Under the pieces are notes generated by a model. That model was not told where the DNA came from, made no database searches, and saw nothing but the letters and a program-made list of their open reading frames with translations. Below are positions 11,775 to 23,322 of a DNA stretch of 64,000 nt, piece by piece. Source of the stretch: Pogona vitticeps (taxonomy: Eukaryota; Chordata; Lepidosauria; Squamata; Agamidae); assembly GCF_051106095.1 (NCBI RefSeq), contig NC_135785.1, positions 211,791,545 through 211,855,544 on the forward strand. The letters are read 5' to 3'. Every line of letters begins with the position of its first letter. Position 1 is the first letter of the stretch. The position numbers and the translations under genes were made by a program.

Positions 11775-13680
11775 CTTGGTGAAGTCTGTGGTGTGATAAC
11801 CTGTGCACTTGCTTGATCTGTTGCTTATGTGCAAACTATTGATGGGCATCCATTTTTGTTATGCCCTTCAAAGAGAAGGTGCCTGAAAACAAAGAAATTT
11901 CCTCCATTACCTAGGACACATGGACATGACAAGCTAAACAAGATCGCCTCATTTCAGAATTATCAAAATAGTATTTGTGCATTATGCTAAATCAGACCCA
12001 AAGGAAAAACATTGAAATAGCTTGTTTAGCACTTCCTGAAAATGGAGTGGTGGTGGTGGTGAGTCTATTTTCACATCTCTGTCTCTTTTGCATAATATAT
12101 GACATCTGAATTAACTTTCATGACATATTAACACTTGGGAGCTGACTTAATATATAGTGTTGTCATACATTATGCATGCCTTCTGCCTCAATTGGAGTGT
12201 GATTCCAGTCACTGCACACTTGGATCCGTCCCTCAGTGACAAAACTATTTGGTAACGATGTAAGCAAATTTTACATGCTGTGTTTTATTTTGCATGGCTT
12301 TCTATCATATTTGCTTTTTCTAATTTACTGAATCCACAGCCATGTAAATTGTGTTAACTTCATTTTCTCCCCCTGATGTGTTAGCCAAACAGGAAAAAAA
12401 AAACCAAGAAATGGGGTGAGGGAGCATTGGAGGAGTCCCATAGCTTTCAAGCTGCACTAATTTCCTCAGCGTCCTATTGTAATTTTAACCTGTCCCTCCA
12501 GAAGCATTATGAATGGGGATAGCTTTGCCTGGACATGGGTAATATGATGGGGAAAAGAGTTACTATACTTCAGTGGTAACATTACCTTTATAATGCACCA
12601 GTCACAAGTGTAAAACTGTGGCACAACATGATCCACATGCTTCCACATTCATGTTTAATGCATCTAAATATAGTTACAAGGCCAATGCTAAAAGGCTTTT
12701 AAGCAGTACGTTGTCAGTAAACGAATTGGCTTGATGGCAAATGCAACATATGCATGAATGACTATATCCATTAATTCCAGAAGAGTAGTTTTCTTAATCT
12801 GTAGAGCAAAAAGACAAAGAGTCATGTGGCCTTTCAGACTAAATGGTATGCCACATCAGTTCCACAGGAAGCAGCTTAAAACTGGCCTGTAATGTTGCCT
12901 CTGTTTGTTTTCTCCCTGTTCCCTTGATTGTCCACTCCTCTGCTTATGCTTAGGCCCCCTGAGGCAGAGAAATATTCTTTTATTATTATTTCAATCAGGC
13001 ATATCATTGTTTGTTAGATGTTGTTGTGCAACAGCCATTGATTTTCTTCCAAAGGTTGCATTCCCTCCCCCCAATACCATAGTTTTAATATGGGATGCAT
13101 ATCAGTATCAGGCTGTGGGCCGGATCCAGATGACACTGAGTGTAACATTAAGGGTAACAGCTACCCGTGAACTCTCATGCAGTGTAGAAATGATACATGT
13201 GTTGCAAGAATTCAGGCAGTGCTATCAGCGGGCAGAACAGCCAATGTGGTGTAGAGAATAAGAGACATGGGTCCAAACCCCACTCAGCTGTGGGAGCTTA
13301 GTAATGGTAAACCATTCCTTGAACATCTTACATCCTTCGAAAACACTACTGGGATTGGCATAAATTTGAAGCAACCGGATGACATTTAATAATACACAGC
13401 AGGCAGGAAGGTACTATAGCACAGGCCTCCATGAGCCTAGCAGCTTCCGGGTGTTTTAGAAGTTTGTTCCCAGTGGCACCAGGCATCATAGGCAGTGGTC
13501 AGAGGTGGTGGATATTGTCGTCTGAAATATCTAGAGGGCACCAGGTTGGGGAAGAAGGCTGTTACATCACTTGTCATGCAGTGCAATATCTTGGGATTTC
13601 ATTTACTGTTGATCCTCAGCTAGATAGGAAAACTTGGGTGGCGGAGTTCAGAGGAAAATAAAATTGCTGAGCTGTTTTGT
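11775..13680. other. Unassigned sequence
   Basis: No gene recognised. The 118-codon open frame at 12905-13261 has no domain features. A weak stretch at 12815-12860 resembles a dispersed squamate repeat (AGAGTCATGTGGCC) but is too degraded to call. Confidence 0.5.
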
Positions 13681-13689
13681 GGGATGTTT

Positions 13690-14750
13690 CCATTCATTCA
13701 TTCATTCATTTCCTGCCGAACGCGTGGCAGAGCCTGGGTGACAACGAAATCACAATAACACAAAATACACAACAACTCCAATAAAAAAGGACATAAACTA
13801 TAAGCAAGAAACATAATATCTAAAATTAAAATTACTAATAGAGGATGTCTATAAAATTATATAGTTGCAAAGTATGGATACAATAACATTAGGCAGCAAA
13901 AATAGAACAATATTAGGCAGCAAAAACAGATGGGTCAGGACAGATGATATATAATCACCCACTGTCCTGAAAAGGACAAAAGCTGATCCCACAGCTATAA
14001 ATACTCAACTATCCAAGAAACTGCACCAGAGCACAGACAGAGTTCTGACTCCTGTCCTCCGAAGATGCTAGCCACAGAGACTGGCGAAATGTTAGGAAGA
14101 AAAACTTTAAGAACACGGCCAAAGAGCCCTGAAAACCCACAACAACCAAAAACAGAACACGTTCATAAGCATGAGAGAGAGAGAGAGAGAGAGAAGCTCA
14201 ATCATTCTGTGAGCCTGCTCTAGCATTAAGATAATCAAGTGAGGCCTTTCTCTTGGTCCTGCCATCTTCACAGGTGCATTTCATGGGCTAAGACCATCTT
14301 GGGAAAAGAGCCAGGTTTTACTTTGTCTCCTAAAACCAAGGAGGGATAGGGCTAATCGTACCTCAGGTGGGAGTGAGTTCCAAAGTGAGGCATTGACCAC
14401 AGAGAAGACCCAGTTTCAAGTGGCAGATTTTCAGGCCTTCCTCAGGGTTGCCACCCAAAGCATTCCATTATAAGAGGTGTGGGTCGGACAGATAGATGCT
14501 TTGAGGGACAGGCACTTAGACAGGTAGCAGGGTCCTAAACCATGAAGGGCTTTAAATGTCAACATAAGCAACTTGAACCTGGCCTGGAAGCAGCCAGTGC
14601 AGATGGGTCAGGACAGATGATATATGGCCATATTTTGCTGTTCCAGAGACCAGTCTATCAGCTGCGTTCTGCACCTGCTGCAGCTTCTAAACTGCCTCCA
14701 AAGGCAGCCCAATGTAGAGTGTTGCATTAGTCGGTCTTGAGATCACAAGC
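13690..14750 (-). mobile_element. L2-like LINE 3' part, antisense
   Basis: The reverse complement of 14160-14750 reads through the ORF2 C-terminus with several stops: TLYIGLPLEA-like, QQVQNAADRLVSG-like, LTHLHWLLPGQVQV-like, SPSWFRTLLPV in a shifted frame, and the WNSLP-equivalent region. The expected 3' tail would lie to the left, where 13690-13710 is a (CATT)n run. The copy is interrupted by the insertion at 13910-14146 and carries a (GA)n tract at 14173-14194. Confidence 0.7.
13910..14146 (+). mobile_element. Penelope-like terminal-repeat insertion (hammerhead-like motif)
   Basis: The right half (14053-14147) carries CCGAAGATGCTAGCC, ACTGGCGAAATGTTAGG and an end CCCACAACAACC that match both arms of the insertion at 53954-54200. 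The strings fit a hammerhead ribozyme core: CYGAAGA, a short helix II, then GAAA and a GTT cleavage-type triplet. A 13-bp near-repeat (CAAAAAYAGAACA, one mismatch) lies at 13897-13909 and 14147-14159 and may be the target duplication. Assignment to Penelope-like elements is inference. No coding part is present. Confidence 0.5.
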
Positions 14751-14759
14751 ACATGGACC

Positions 14760-16035
14760 AGTGTTGTTGGGGACTTCCCCTTAAGACAGGGTCAAAGGTG
14801 TGTGCTCTGCCTCAGGTGGTAAAAGTTCCCTTTACCATTGGCGGTGACACGCCTTTACAAAAGCATGCCAGTACTTTAGCTAAACATTTGCTGTTGGCAA
14901 TGCCTGAGCTTCTCTCAGCAGCTGGCAGCTGCCATTTTATTACAGAATGTCTAGGATGTAACATCGTTCAAGGGAATTGTGGGGGAGGTGTTAATATTCC
15001 TCATTGACAGGATTTTTGAATAATTCTGTTGCTGTTTACAATGGTGAGGTGGAAAAGAAAGCCTAAAGGAGACAGGAATGTTGCTACCATTACAAAGAAG
15101 TGTTATCCCCAAAAATCTTTTTGCCTGATTTCACTCCATATATCAAATGAAGAAATGCCTCCACTCCCTATCTGATATATTGTACCATGAATGAGGTTGT
15201 TAACAGCAGGCATTTTTTCTCATCCCCAAGTACTACTGTGTTACTTGCTCAATGCTCAATATAAAATGTGAAACAACTTTTCATTTGCCGTCTAGAAAGA
15301 TATAGCCTTCCATTAGCAATAACAGTAATCTGGTGAATTCTTTTAATTCATAAATGTCTATGGATATTAATAATATAAACAGATATCTTTTTAAAAAAAT
15401 GTAAGTAAATAAATAAAAAAAAGCAAATATTACCAGCTACAGCCATGTCAATAACTTGGGCACTAAGGGAAGTGTACAGCTATTGTGCTAATAAAGCTGT
15501 AGTTTGCATGTAAACATGATTTTGCATTTTAGAAAGTTATAAATAGACTGAGGATTTAAAAAAAAAATAGTTCAACAGTGACTTCCAGGTTAAAAAACAT
15601 CTACTCATCCTTATCACTTCTTTCATCTGATTTGAATTCTTCATCTTTGCATTTAACTACAATTACATGCACATTATTTGATCACTTTGCTTGCCAGCAA
15701 AGTGGCAAAGGCTACTTTTCATACTGCATATTTTCCCTATGACACACGTGCTATGATTTGGCATGTTACACTCTGGCATTCAAAGGATATTGGCTGGACT
15801 ACTATGCACTTCTAACATTCCTGTGTATATTCTTTTCCGGTTATTCACATTTGCATAGTGGTTAATCGTAAAGGACAATCAACCTGAATGCATTGAAGAG
15901 CAGAGGCAAAGGTTCTCTAGGCAAGGAGAGAACAAAGCTCACTCAGGGAGTATCTACACCTGCCTGCCTTGTGTGCAGAACAATCCAGATAACATGCAGA
16001 TTCAGTCTCTTCCTTAAACAATTAAAGAATCTGAT
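14760..16035. other. Unassigned AT-rich sequence
   Basis: No gene or repeat recognised. Confidence 0.5.
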
Positions 16036-16039
16036 TAGG

Positions 16040-16195
16040 GACGGACGCACAATCATCTTAGAACTGCAGAGGTGGAAGGGACCCTACAGGTCATCAAGCC
16101 CAGCCCCTTTCAGGGAGGAACAGTGAGGAATCAAACTTCCAACCGCTGGTTCCACAGCCAGATGCTTAAACCACTGAGCTACCTAGCAGTCTACC
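16040..16195 (-). repeat. tRNA-derived SINE with CR1-like 3' end, antisense
   Basis: On the minus strand it begins with a tRNA-like head (TAGCTCAGTGGTTTAAGCAT, then GGTTGGAAGTTTGATTCC as B-box region). It continues to GGGGCTGGGCTTGATGACC and CCCTTCCACCTCTGCAGTTC, which resembles the 3' end of CR1. It is not a tRNA gene, because no cloverleaf closes. Confidence 0.8.
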
Positions 16196-16199
16196 AGTT

Positions 16200-17018
16200 A
16201 AAGCCACAGCTTTAGAAAGCTAGCTTTTTGGGGATGTAGAAATAGCCAGAATTCTTTAGACCCCCTCCCTCCCAGATTCGCCCAACCAGCATGGCTGACT
16301 ACAGTAAAAGATGCTAGGCTAGAAGAACCAAATTTGAAAAATACTTGTTAGCAAAAGAGAAGTTTTTTTAATGTTTCACTTTTTGGTCATTATTCCCCTA
16401 CCTGCCTAATGAAAAACTAAAGGGAATTCTTCAGAGTACACTAGAACAGTGAGCTGGCAAATGCAATGGATGAAAAAGGAAATGGGGGGCACATTGTGTT
16501 CCCAGATAATATAACATCACTTCTTCAACTGCTATCTGAATTCTTTTTTTCTCTCTTTTGTGCTCCTGTGCACACATATGGAGAACCAACTTCCTTTAAA
16601 AACTATTTTAAAATCACACATATTTTTAAAAATAAATTAAAAAGAGGGCTGGGAGCAAAGCACAATGTTCCCATCATATGACATTATGCCCAGCCCCCAG
16701 TGACAGTGGGCACACCCACTCGTACTTCCGTATACCAAATTTAAAAAGCACTGCAGCTTTACCTCTGCTATGTTACAGGTGAGGTCGCATCTGTTTGCAG
16801 CTAACCCACAGCACATGCACTTTCCCTAGTTTATTGCAGTAGTGTTGCTCCAGCCACAGTGAGGAAGAAACTCAGAGGAAAATGTATAGAGTTCAATGCA
16901 TAGAGTTCTACTTGTACTTATTTGGACTCAACTCATTGTTTTTTCTTTTTCCTCTTTACAGAATGTATGTTTTCCAGCTTTTTTTTTAAAAAAAATCTTC
17001 TTTGCAGCCCACTTTTTA
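16200..17018. other. Unassigned sequence
   Basis: No gene or repeat recognised. Confidence 0.5.
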
Positions 17019-17021
17019 ATT

Positions 17022-17286
17022 CCTTTGTGAATTTTCTAAACATTCTCACCTGTTTAGGTAAAGAACTTAACACAAATTGATTTCAGCTTTCATATATAGT
17101 ATATCAATTTGTGTTAAGTTCTTTACCTAAACAGGTGAGAATGTTTAGAAAAATCATATATAAAAATATTTTCCTATTTGGGGATGTCTGTGCAGCTACA
17201 CCGGTACCAGCATACACTGTATATATGCTGGTACCGGTGTAGCTGCACAGACTTCCCCAAATAGGAAAATATTCATCACAAAGGAA
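17022..17286. repeat. Two adjacent near-perfect hairpins in an outer short inverted repeat
   Basis: Hairpin 1 pairs 17032-17080 with 17104-17152 (49 of 49 bp, 23-nt loop). Hairpin 2 pairs 17165-17214 with 17224-17273 (49 of 50 bp, 9-nt loop). A further 11-bp pair (TTCCTTTGTGA near 17021-17031, TCACAAAGGAA near 17276-17286) encloses both, giving an A-B-B'-C-C'-A' arrangement. The arms of the two hairpins are unrelated to each other. No coding capacity, no transposon ends and no target duplication are visible. See Part 2. Confidence 0.97.
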
Positions 17287-17289
17287 AAG

Positions 17290-18385
17290 GGGGGAAAGAG
17301 CACTGATTGGCATAAAATTGCACACACATCAAATAATGCACACTATATATAAGGTTAGATGAATCAGAAATGTTTTTTATAAGGTAAACAGATTTGTGAT
17401 GCATCTGTCTCAAATGGAGAAGACATTGACTAGGAGACCTGTGTACCTGCAGAGTCTTCAATGTCCCTGGATTTCTCCATTTTTACACTTCTTTGAAATT
17501 AGTCTTGGACTGGACAGCCTTTTAAATGAATGCCATCTTTAAAAAGAGGATAATTCTCTGGTAGTCCTTTACATGGAGGACAATTTTGACTAAAAGAGGA
17601 TATACAGCCACTCTAGCTACTGTGTTTTATACTGATGCAAAACCTGAATCTGATGGGGTGGGAGTATGGCTTTGGGTAATTGGACTGAAGCAGGGGTGTA
17701 CTAAGCATTTAGTAATGTATGCATGAAAAGAGCTTTACCTCTGCTACTGTATTTTATGGCACTTGTAACTAACGAATTATTCAATGAATAGGCTGGAAAC
17801 CTCTGAAATCTGCCTCCTGAAGTACAGTGTTGAATCTTGATTTATCATAAGGTTAGCCATGTTTGAGGTGGTTAGAGTATCTACCATATTTTAAAATCAC
17901 TCACAACCATCAAGTTAAATTTGTAACAGAACTTACCAGCCTGAACTCCAGGTTAGAAGTGATGAAAAATATTAGGTTGAGTAACCAACAGAAGAGATGC
18001 GAGAGAAGACTAACTCCTGGCTTTTGGTGCAGGTCTTCAATGGGGTGTGGCCAGATCACAGAGTTGTATGAGCCACAACTAATACAGAGTCCTCTGAAAC
18101 AGAGGGCTCTTAAAAGTACTTGACAATGACAATGAAACATAGATGAAGAGAAACCATCGCTTAGGGCCAAACTGTGTACAATGGAGTACACCTATTATAA
18201 GCAGCTTCTGCCACAATGAATAGCTTTTAAAATTGAATACCAGCAGAAGAAATTTCAGGAATCATGTCAGACTAAGCAGAAGAGGGGCAGTGGAAATAAA
18301 ACTTTTTTACCCATATCATTTTCTAAAGCTGTGAGAATTATGGGACCAGAATATGAAAACAGCATACAGGTGTGTATACATTTTT
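17290..18385. other. Unassigned sequence
   Basis: No gene or repeat recognised. Confidence 0.5.
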
Positions 18386-18390
18386 TTTAG

Positions 18391-18527
18391 CAGTGGTTCC
18401 CAATCTCAGGTACCCAAGTGTCCTTGGACTGCAACTCCCAGAAGCCTTCACCACTAGCTCTGCTGGCTGAGGTTTCTGAGAGTTGCAGTCCAAGAACATC
18501 TGGGGACCCAAGATTGGGGAACCACTG
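18391..18527. mobile_element. Palindromic hAT-type miniature element, 137 bp
   Basis: Ends CAGTGGTTCCCAATC and its complement (GATTGGGGAACCACTG). The two halves are near mirror images (GGACTGCAACTCCCAGAAGC against CTGAGAGTTGCAGTCC). The same family occurs at 49939-50126. I do not see an 8-bp duplication here, so the flanks may have decayed. Confidence 0.85.
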
Positions 18528-18539
18528 CTGTATCAAATG

Positions 18540-20320
18540 CAAATTTTGAATTCACTGATTGTTACTTCATCTTCTCTATGGAATCTCCTCATTTCCCAAA
18601 GCAGTGTGACATGATAGCAGCCAAGAGGATTTCTGAAGATTTCTTCACACTCCTGAAGACAGAAAGAAACACTGCAAGTCCTTCAGGGAATTCTTCAGAA
18701 CACCAGAGAGAGATCATTTATCCTGTCATCATACTGGTCAAGTTACCGATGTCAATCACCTGCTCTTGGCAAGTAAATGAAGACATTAATTTCTGTCTCA
18801 GTTCAGACAGTGGCACATTTTCCTTGGGGTTTCTCTCACTGGAAATATAATTTAGGATAGGCAAACTTTTTTGCAATTGGGCTCTTAATGCGGATTCTAC
18901 TAGTTGAGAATTATATTCCTTCTAAGTAATATTAGCCAGTATGGCATTCTTTTATTTTTTTTCCTATCACACAACCTAGAATCAGTCTCTAGCTTTATCA
19001 ATATGGAAACTGCCATGGTTCTCTATACTTTTGTTCTCTCTTTTAACAATGAACCACTAAAGGCAGAGGAAAGACCCAAATAACTGCTGATGTTTTCTTT
19101 AATAAACAGGGCTCCAACCCTTGTTTGTGTCTTTGTCCCAGGAGTTTTAGATGCAATTTGAAACCCGCAAAGCACCATTAGAGCCTAATCTAATTATGTC
19201 TGCAGTAACCTCCTACTCTGCATATTAAGACTATGATGAAACACAGACTTTTTGAGTGCAGTGCCAAGCCAACTCCCCTCCCGTTTCCCTCCCATACCCT
19301 GCACCATATGTCTAGCTACATGATGAGTTCCAGAAAACCTGAAGGCTTGCATCTCTATTTGTCCTGCAAAGATTAATAACCAACTTCAGATTTTGGAACA
19401 TTTCTTATAGGTGAATAGGGCTTATTTTTATATTTAGTATTCAGACAGAGGACTGTAGGTTCATTAGCAATTGGGAATCCTATGTAAAAAAGCAATAAAG
19501 GCTCCACCATGAAGGCTACAGCTGAAACAGTGGCTGCCATCTCTTCTTCAAAAGAAGATGTAGGACAGTAATGATGGTGGTGAGAAGAAATGGGGTTACC
19601 AAAATTATGAACAACTAGTAGCAAGTCATGGTCTCCCTGAGCACCTTGTTCCCTTTCGTCACTGTCATGGAACTGTTGGTAGATGATATAAAAATTCCAT
19701 CTGAAAAATAACACACACACACACAAACAATATCCAGGCATTATATAAAATGGACATGTGAGGAGGAAAATGGGATGGGTAGCAAAAGCCACCCTAGCCA
19801 ATCAAATCAATAGCAAAGCAACATGTGATAAGGTAAGAGAGGGAGGTTCAGAAAGGAAGGACTGACAGTTTAATTGACTGATAGAGCACAACAATGTGGT
19901 TGTGACATAGAGCTTGCACATGTAAAATGGAGCTTGGTTATGAGAGGAGTTGGTTAAGCCTGAGCGATGGTTGAGTTCAGGAGCAAATAGACAGGCAGGG
20001 CCAATCTTTAAAGTTCCTGAGAAAATTTTACCAGAAGTGGGACATAGCTGCTTAAGGAAGTAAGAATAAAATCAATTAGTTCATTAAAAGAAGGACCGGC
20101 TTTTGGTGCACAGTTCATTGATTAAAATCCCATGGTGGTATCTGTGGAATATGAACATTATAAGAGCTGATACATTTAAATGATGTACCTGTCATGAAAC
20201 AAGGAACATGCCTTTAGAGAAACCTAAGTTTGGTATCTTCTCGAGTGCTTTGAAAATAAAATGTCTGTTTCATTTCCAGAATCGACCTCAGTTTACATCT
20301 CTCCCCATTAAGGTTTTGTC
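18540..20320. other. Unassigned sequence with one longer open frame
   Basis: Mostly featureless. On the minus strand, 19801-19373 is open for 142 codons, the longest non-LINE frame outside the CpG island. It contains a pyrimidine/TG tract ending in AG near 19703-19730 (TGTTATTTTTCAG) that would pass as a splice acceptor. I do not recognise the translation and it has no repeat-element motifs. Most likely it is a chance frame. Confidence 0.35.
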
Positions 20321-20324
20321 TTAA

Positions 20325-20690
20325 GGCAAAAGGTGAAGGTAAAGGTTCCCCTTGACAATTTGTCCAGTCGTGTCCAACTCTAGGGGGGCAGTGCTCATTT
20401 CTGTTTCCAACCCATAGAGCTAGTGTTTGTCTGAAGACAATCTTCCGTGGTCATGTGCCAGCGTGACTAGACACAGAACGCCGTTACCTTCCCACCGTGG
20501 TGGTACCTATTTATCTACTCGCATTTTGTATTTTGCATGCTTTCGAACCGCTAGGTTGGCAGGAGCTGGGACAAGCGACGGGGGCTCACTCCATCGCATG
20601 GATTCGATCTTCTAACTGCAGGTCTTCTGACCTTGCAGCACAGAGGCTTCTGAGGTTTAACCTGCAACGCCACCACATCCCACAATTGTC
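20325..20690 (-). repeat. Sauria SINE, antisense
   Basis: Reading the + strand, it opens with AAAGGTTCCCCTTGACAATT and GTCCAGTCGTGTCCAACTCT, the complement of the BovB-like 3' end. It continues through CCGTGGTGGTACCTATTTAT, CGAACCGCTAGGTTGGCAGG and GGGCTCACTCCATCGCATGG, and ends in the complement of the tRNA-like head (CTTGCAGCACAGAGGCTTC). These are hallmarks of Sauria SINE, restricted to squamates. It is nearly full length. Confidence 0.88.
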
Positions 20691-20699
20691 TTAAAGGCC

Positions 20700-21190
20700 C
20701 CATCAAAAGGTTAAAGGTTATGAGCCCCAGCAGGTATATTCTGCTGTGAAAACCATAATTATTACTGTCCAACTGTGTAAAATACAGGGAATGGATTGGG
20801 TTAGGGTTACGTTAGGCAATCATGCTTGATCTCGGCCAACCTACCATCTTAAATGAGAGGGTCAAAGGCAGCATGGCATCCCACTTTTCATCACCATATG
20901 TGAAGAGTGCAGAATCTGAGAGTGCCTCTTACTTTCTTCATGTAAATGAAGTCCCTCCATGTGATTCTATTTCAGAATTTTTCCAAGGTTCTGCCTTAAA
21001 CAGAGACACTTGCATCATACTCTTGGCTTTTCACACAAGCAAAGGAAAGATTAGCACACTTCTTTCCTTGCATGTTTATAGAAGTTCTATTTACCTTGTG
21101 TAACACAAATCACAGTATGTATAAAAATTGTGGTTATTATGAAGAAGAGATAGTTAAACTGAGCATGAAAGGAATTATACTTTTAATTAT
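20700..21190. other. Unassigned sequence
   Basis: No gene or repeat recognised. Confidence 0.5.
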
Positions 21191-21194
21191 AATA

Positions 21195-21415
21195 ATTGTG
21201 TACTGACAAGTCAATTCTGACTCACGGCAACCCTTTCAAGATTTTTCTAGATAGAGAGTACTCAGAAGTGGTTTACCTTTCTGTTATTCTATGGGTGCCT
21301 GGGAGTGTACAGCTTGCCCAAAGCCACACAGGCTGGCTTGTCTGGGATGTGCAGCAAACCCTCATTCTCCTGCTCCACAGCCTAGCTCACTGCGGTATCC
21401 AGGCAGCTCCATTTT
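21195..21415 (-). repeat. tRNA-derived SINE (GACTTG-tail type), antisense
   Basis: The + strand shows the complement of the 3' part (CAAGTCAATTCTGACTCACG, then GTACTCAGAAGTGGTTTACC and AGCTTGCCCAAAGCCACACA). The tRNA-like head is degraded at the right end (CTAGCTCACTGCGG). Same family as 23055-23265, 39165-39415 and 62207-62440. Confidence 0.8.
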
Positions 21416-21419
21416 AATG

Positions 21420-23045
21420 ACCTTTTCTCGAATTTAAAAAAACATGTTAACTTTATTTTTAATATAGGAGAACTGTTCCTTCTTTAGAGAATGAAGAATA
21501 ATGATCATTTGCTATTGGAAACACAGTGATACCCCTGAAGATGTTCCACAAATATCTCTAAGATCTTTCCAAGAACACGTAACATAAAGATTCGATGTTA
21601 TTATAGTATTTACAAAAAGGATGTCTTTGAGCCTTTAATCTACTGAGATTCTCAAGTAGTACAGCTGCTCAGGCTATTATCCATATCAGTTCATCTGTGT
21701 AAATCATACTTTTAAAAAAAGCTTCATTTCCAAAAGAACTTTTCTGGAGAAGGGAATGTTAATAAGTAATGAAACAAAGAGCTCTGTCATAGAGATTAAG
21801 TGCCCCTGTGTCGAAGTACAAAGTTCACATAGCAAAGTGCAACTGTTACTCTGCTCATAACCCTACAGCCGCCTTCTAACCTCTGTTCAAAATCTGTCTG
21901 CCGGCTTTCCTGTTACTGTGCTGACTAGTGCAAGGTCCAACCCAGGTTCAAAGTTCACAGTCTGAAGGCTTGCTGGCTGCCTCCTTGGTGCAGATCTGAC
22001 AATTTTCAGATAAGCTACCCAGTCCTCCTTTGAAAATTAGCACAAGTGACTGAACAAGCTCCCTTTCTTACACTGAAGCTGTGAGGACAGAAAGCATACT
22101 TAAAACTGCTGTTTATTAATCACTGGGCTAACACACCAGAGAGTATTATAACAGGATTCATTAAGGCTAGTGAAATATTGCTAGCTGGGGTGGGCATGCA
22201 GGATGGAGAAGAACCTGATGCACCCATAACAGAGAAACAGTAACCCCATCTTTTGACATCAGTCCTAGCAGAAGTACTAAGATGAACACAGAGGCTCTGT
22301 TATACAAAGATTATAATTCTAGATGGTGTCGAATTTTCCTTCTGTCAGGAAGGTAAGCCCAGACTCCCTTACAATTAGGGCTTTGGGTAAACAGAAGTTA
22401 ATTTTCATTTAGTTTCATGACGTGAAATGACATGGGGGAACATAGTCAATTGAAGTGACAAGGAATTTTGGCCAGTCAACCCACAGTGCAATTAGTAGTT
22501 TGCTTCCAGTTGCCAAGCTATGGAAGCTGCCAAACAGCCTGCAACTCCTGTGGCTCCTTGGCATGGTGGAAAGCCCAGCTGCTGAGAGCTCGCTCTGACC
22601 ATTTTGCCAGATGGAGGGTGAAAGGGAAAAGCATATTGTCGTTTATTTCATTGTTAGGCATGGCTCCTGCTGTTGCCCAGATCCAGAAAAGCAGGCCTTC
22701 CTTAAAACCGTTGTTCATGGCAGGAGAGAGACAGTGGAAGAACAGAGTTTCTTTTGGTGAGGGAAAGAAAGTCAAGAGAATTGAAGGAGAGCTAAAGCAA
22801 AATTGAAGTCTATCTTAAACACTAAGGCCAGTCATAGGCTTTATAGATGAACAGGCATATCTTTGTTGTATTTTAGCCAAAAGCCGTTTTATGTAATTAA
22901 TAGCCTTCGGATTTCCAAATGAATTGTAAAATGCAACTAAAGATAGAATAAAGGGTAATATGTTACAAAATGAGGTCTTTAGTAAAATCAGGATATAGAG
23001 ATATTAGATTTCTGGCAATTATATATAGAATAAGATCAGATAATA
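21420..23045. other. Unassigned sequence
   Basis: No gene or repeat recognised. The 112-codon open frame at 22468-22806 has no domain features. Confidence 0.5.
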
Positions 23046-23054
23046 CTAACTTTC

Positions 23055-23265
23055 TGTCGTTAAGTCAATCCTGACTTATGGTGATCATTTCTAAGGTTTC
23101 CTAGGTAGAGAATACACAGAAGTGGTTTACAATTCCCTTCTTCTGAGGGTGTCCTGGGACTGTGAAGCTTGCCCAAGGCTACACAGGCAGGCTCTTCTCT
23201 TGAGAAGGCACAGTGGGGAGTAGAACTCCAAACTTCAGTCTCCCTTTGCTCACCCTTGCACACAT
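23055..23265 (-). repeat. tRNA-derived SINE (GACTTG-tail type), antisense
   Basis: Complement of the family 3' part (GTCAATCCTGACTTATGGTG, AGGTAGAGAATACACAGAAG, GAGGGTGTCCTGGGACTGTG) followed by the B-box side of the head (GCACAGTGGGGAGTAGAACT). The head is truncated. Confidence 0.82.
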
Positions 23266-23322
23266 GCTATGGGAACTGACTTCAGATTTTTAATTCACCT
23301 TTGATACTGCTTTCAGGAGGTA

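Noticed and set aside
11542-11849. Cysteine/tyrosine/valine-rich repeat protein frames
   Set aside because: They are translations of the compound GCAC/ACAT microsatellite and appear in all frames.
17104-17325. 73-codon minus-strand frame
   Set aside because: It is read from the hairpin arms, so its openness reflects the inverted repeat, not a gene.
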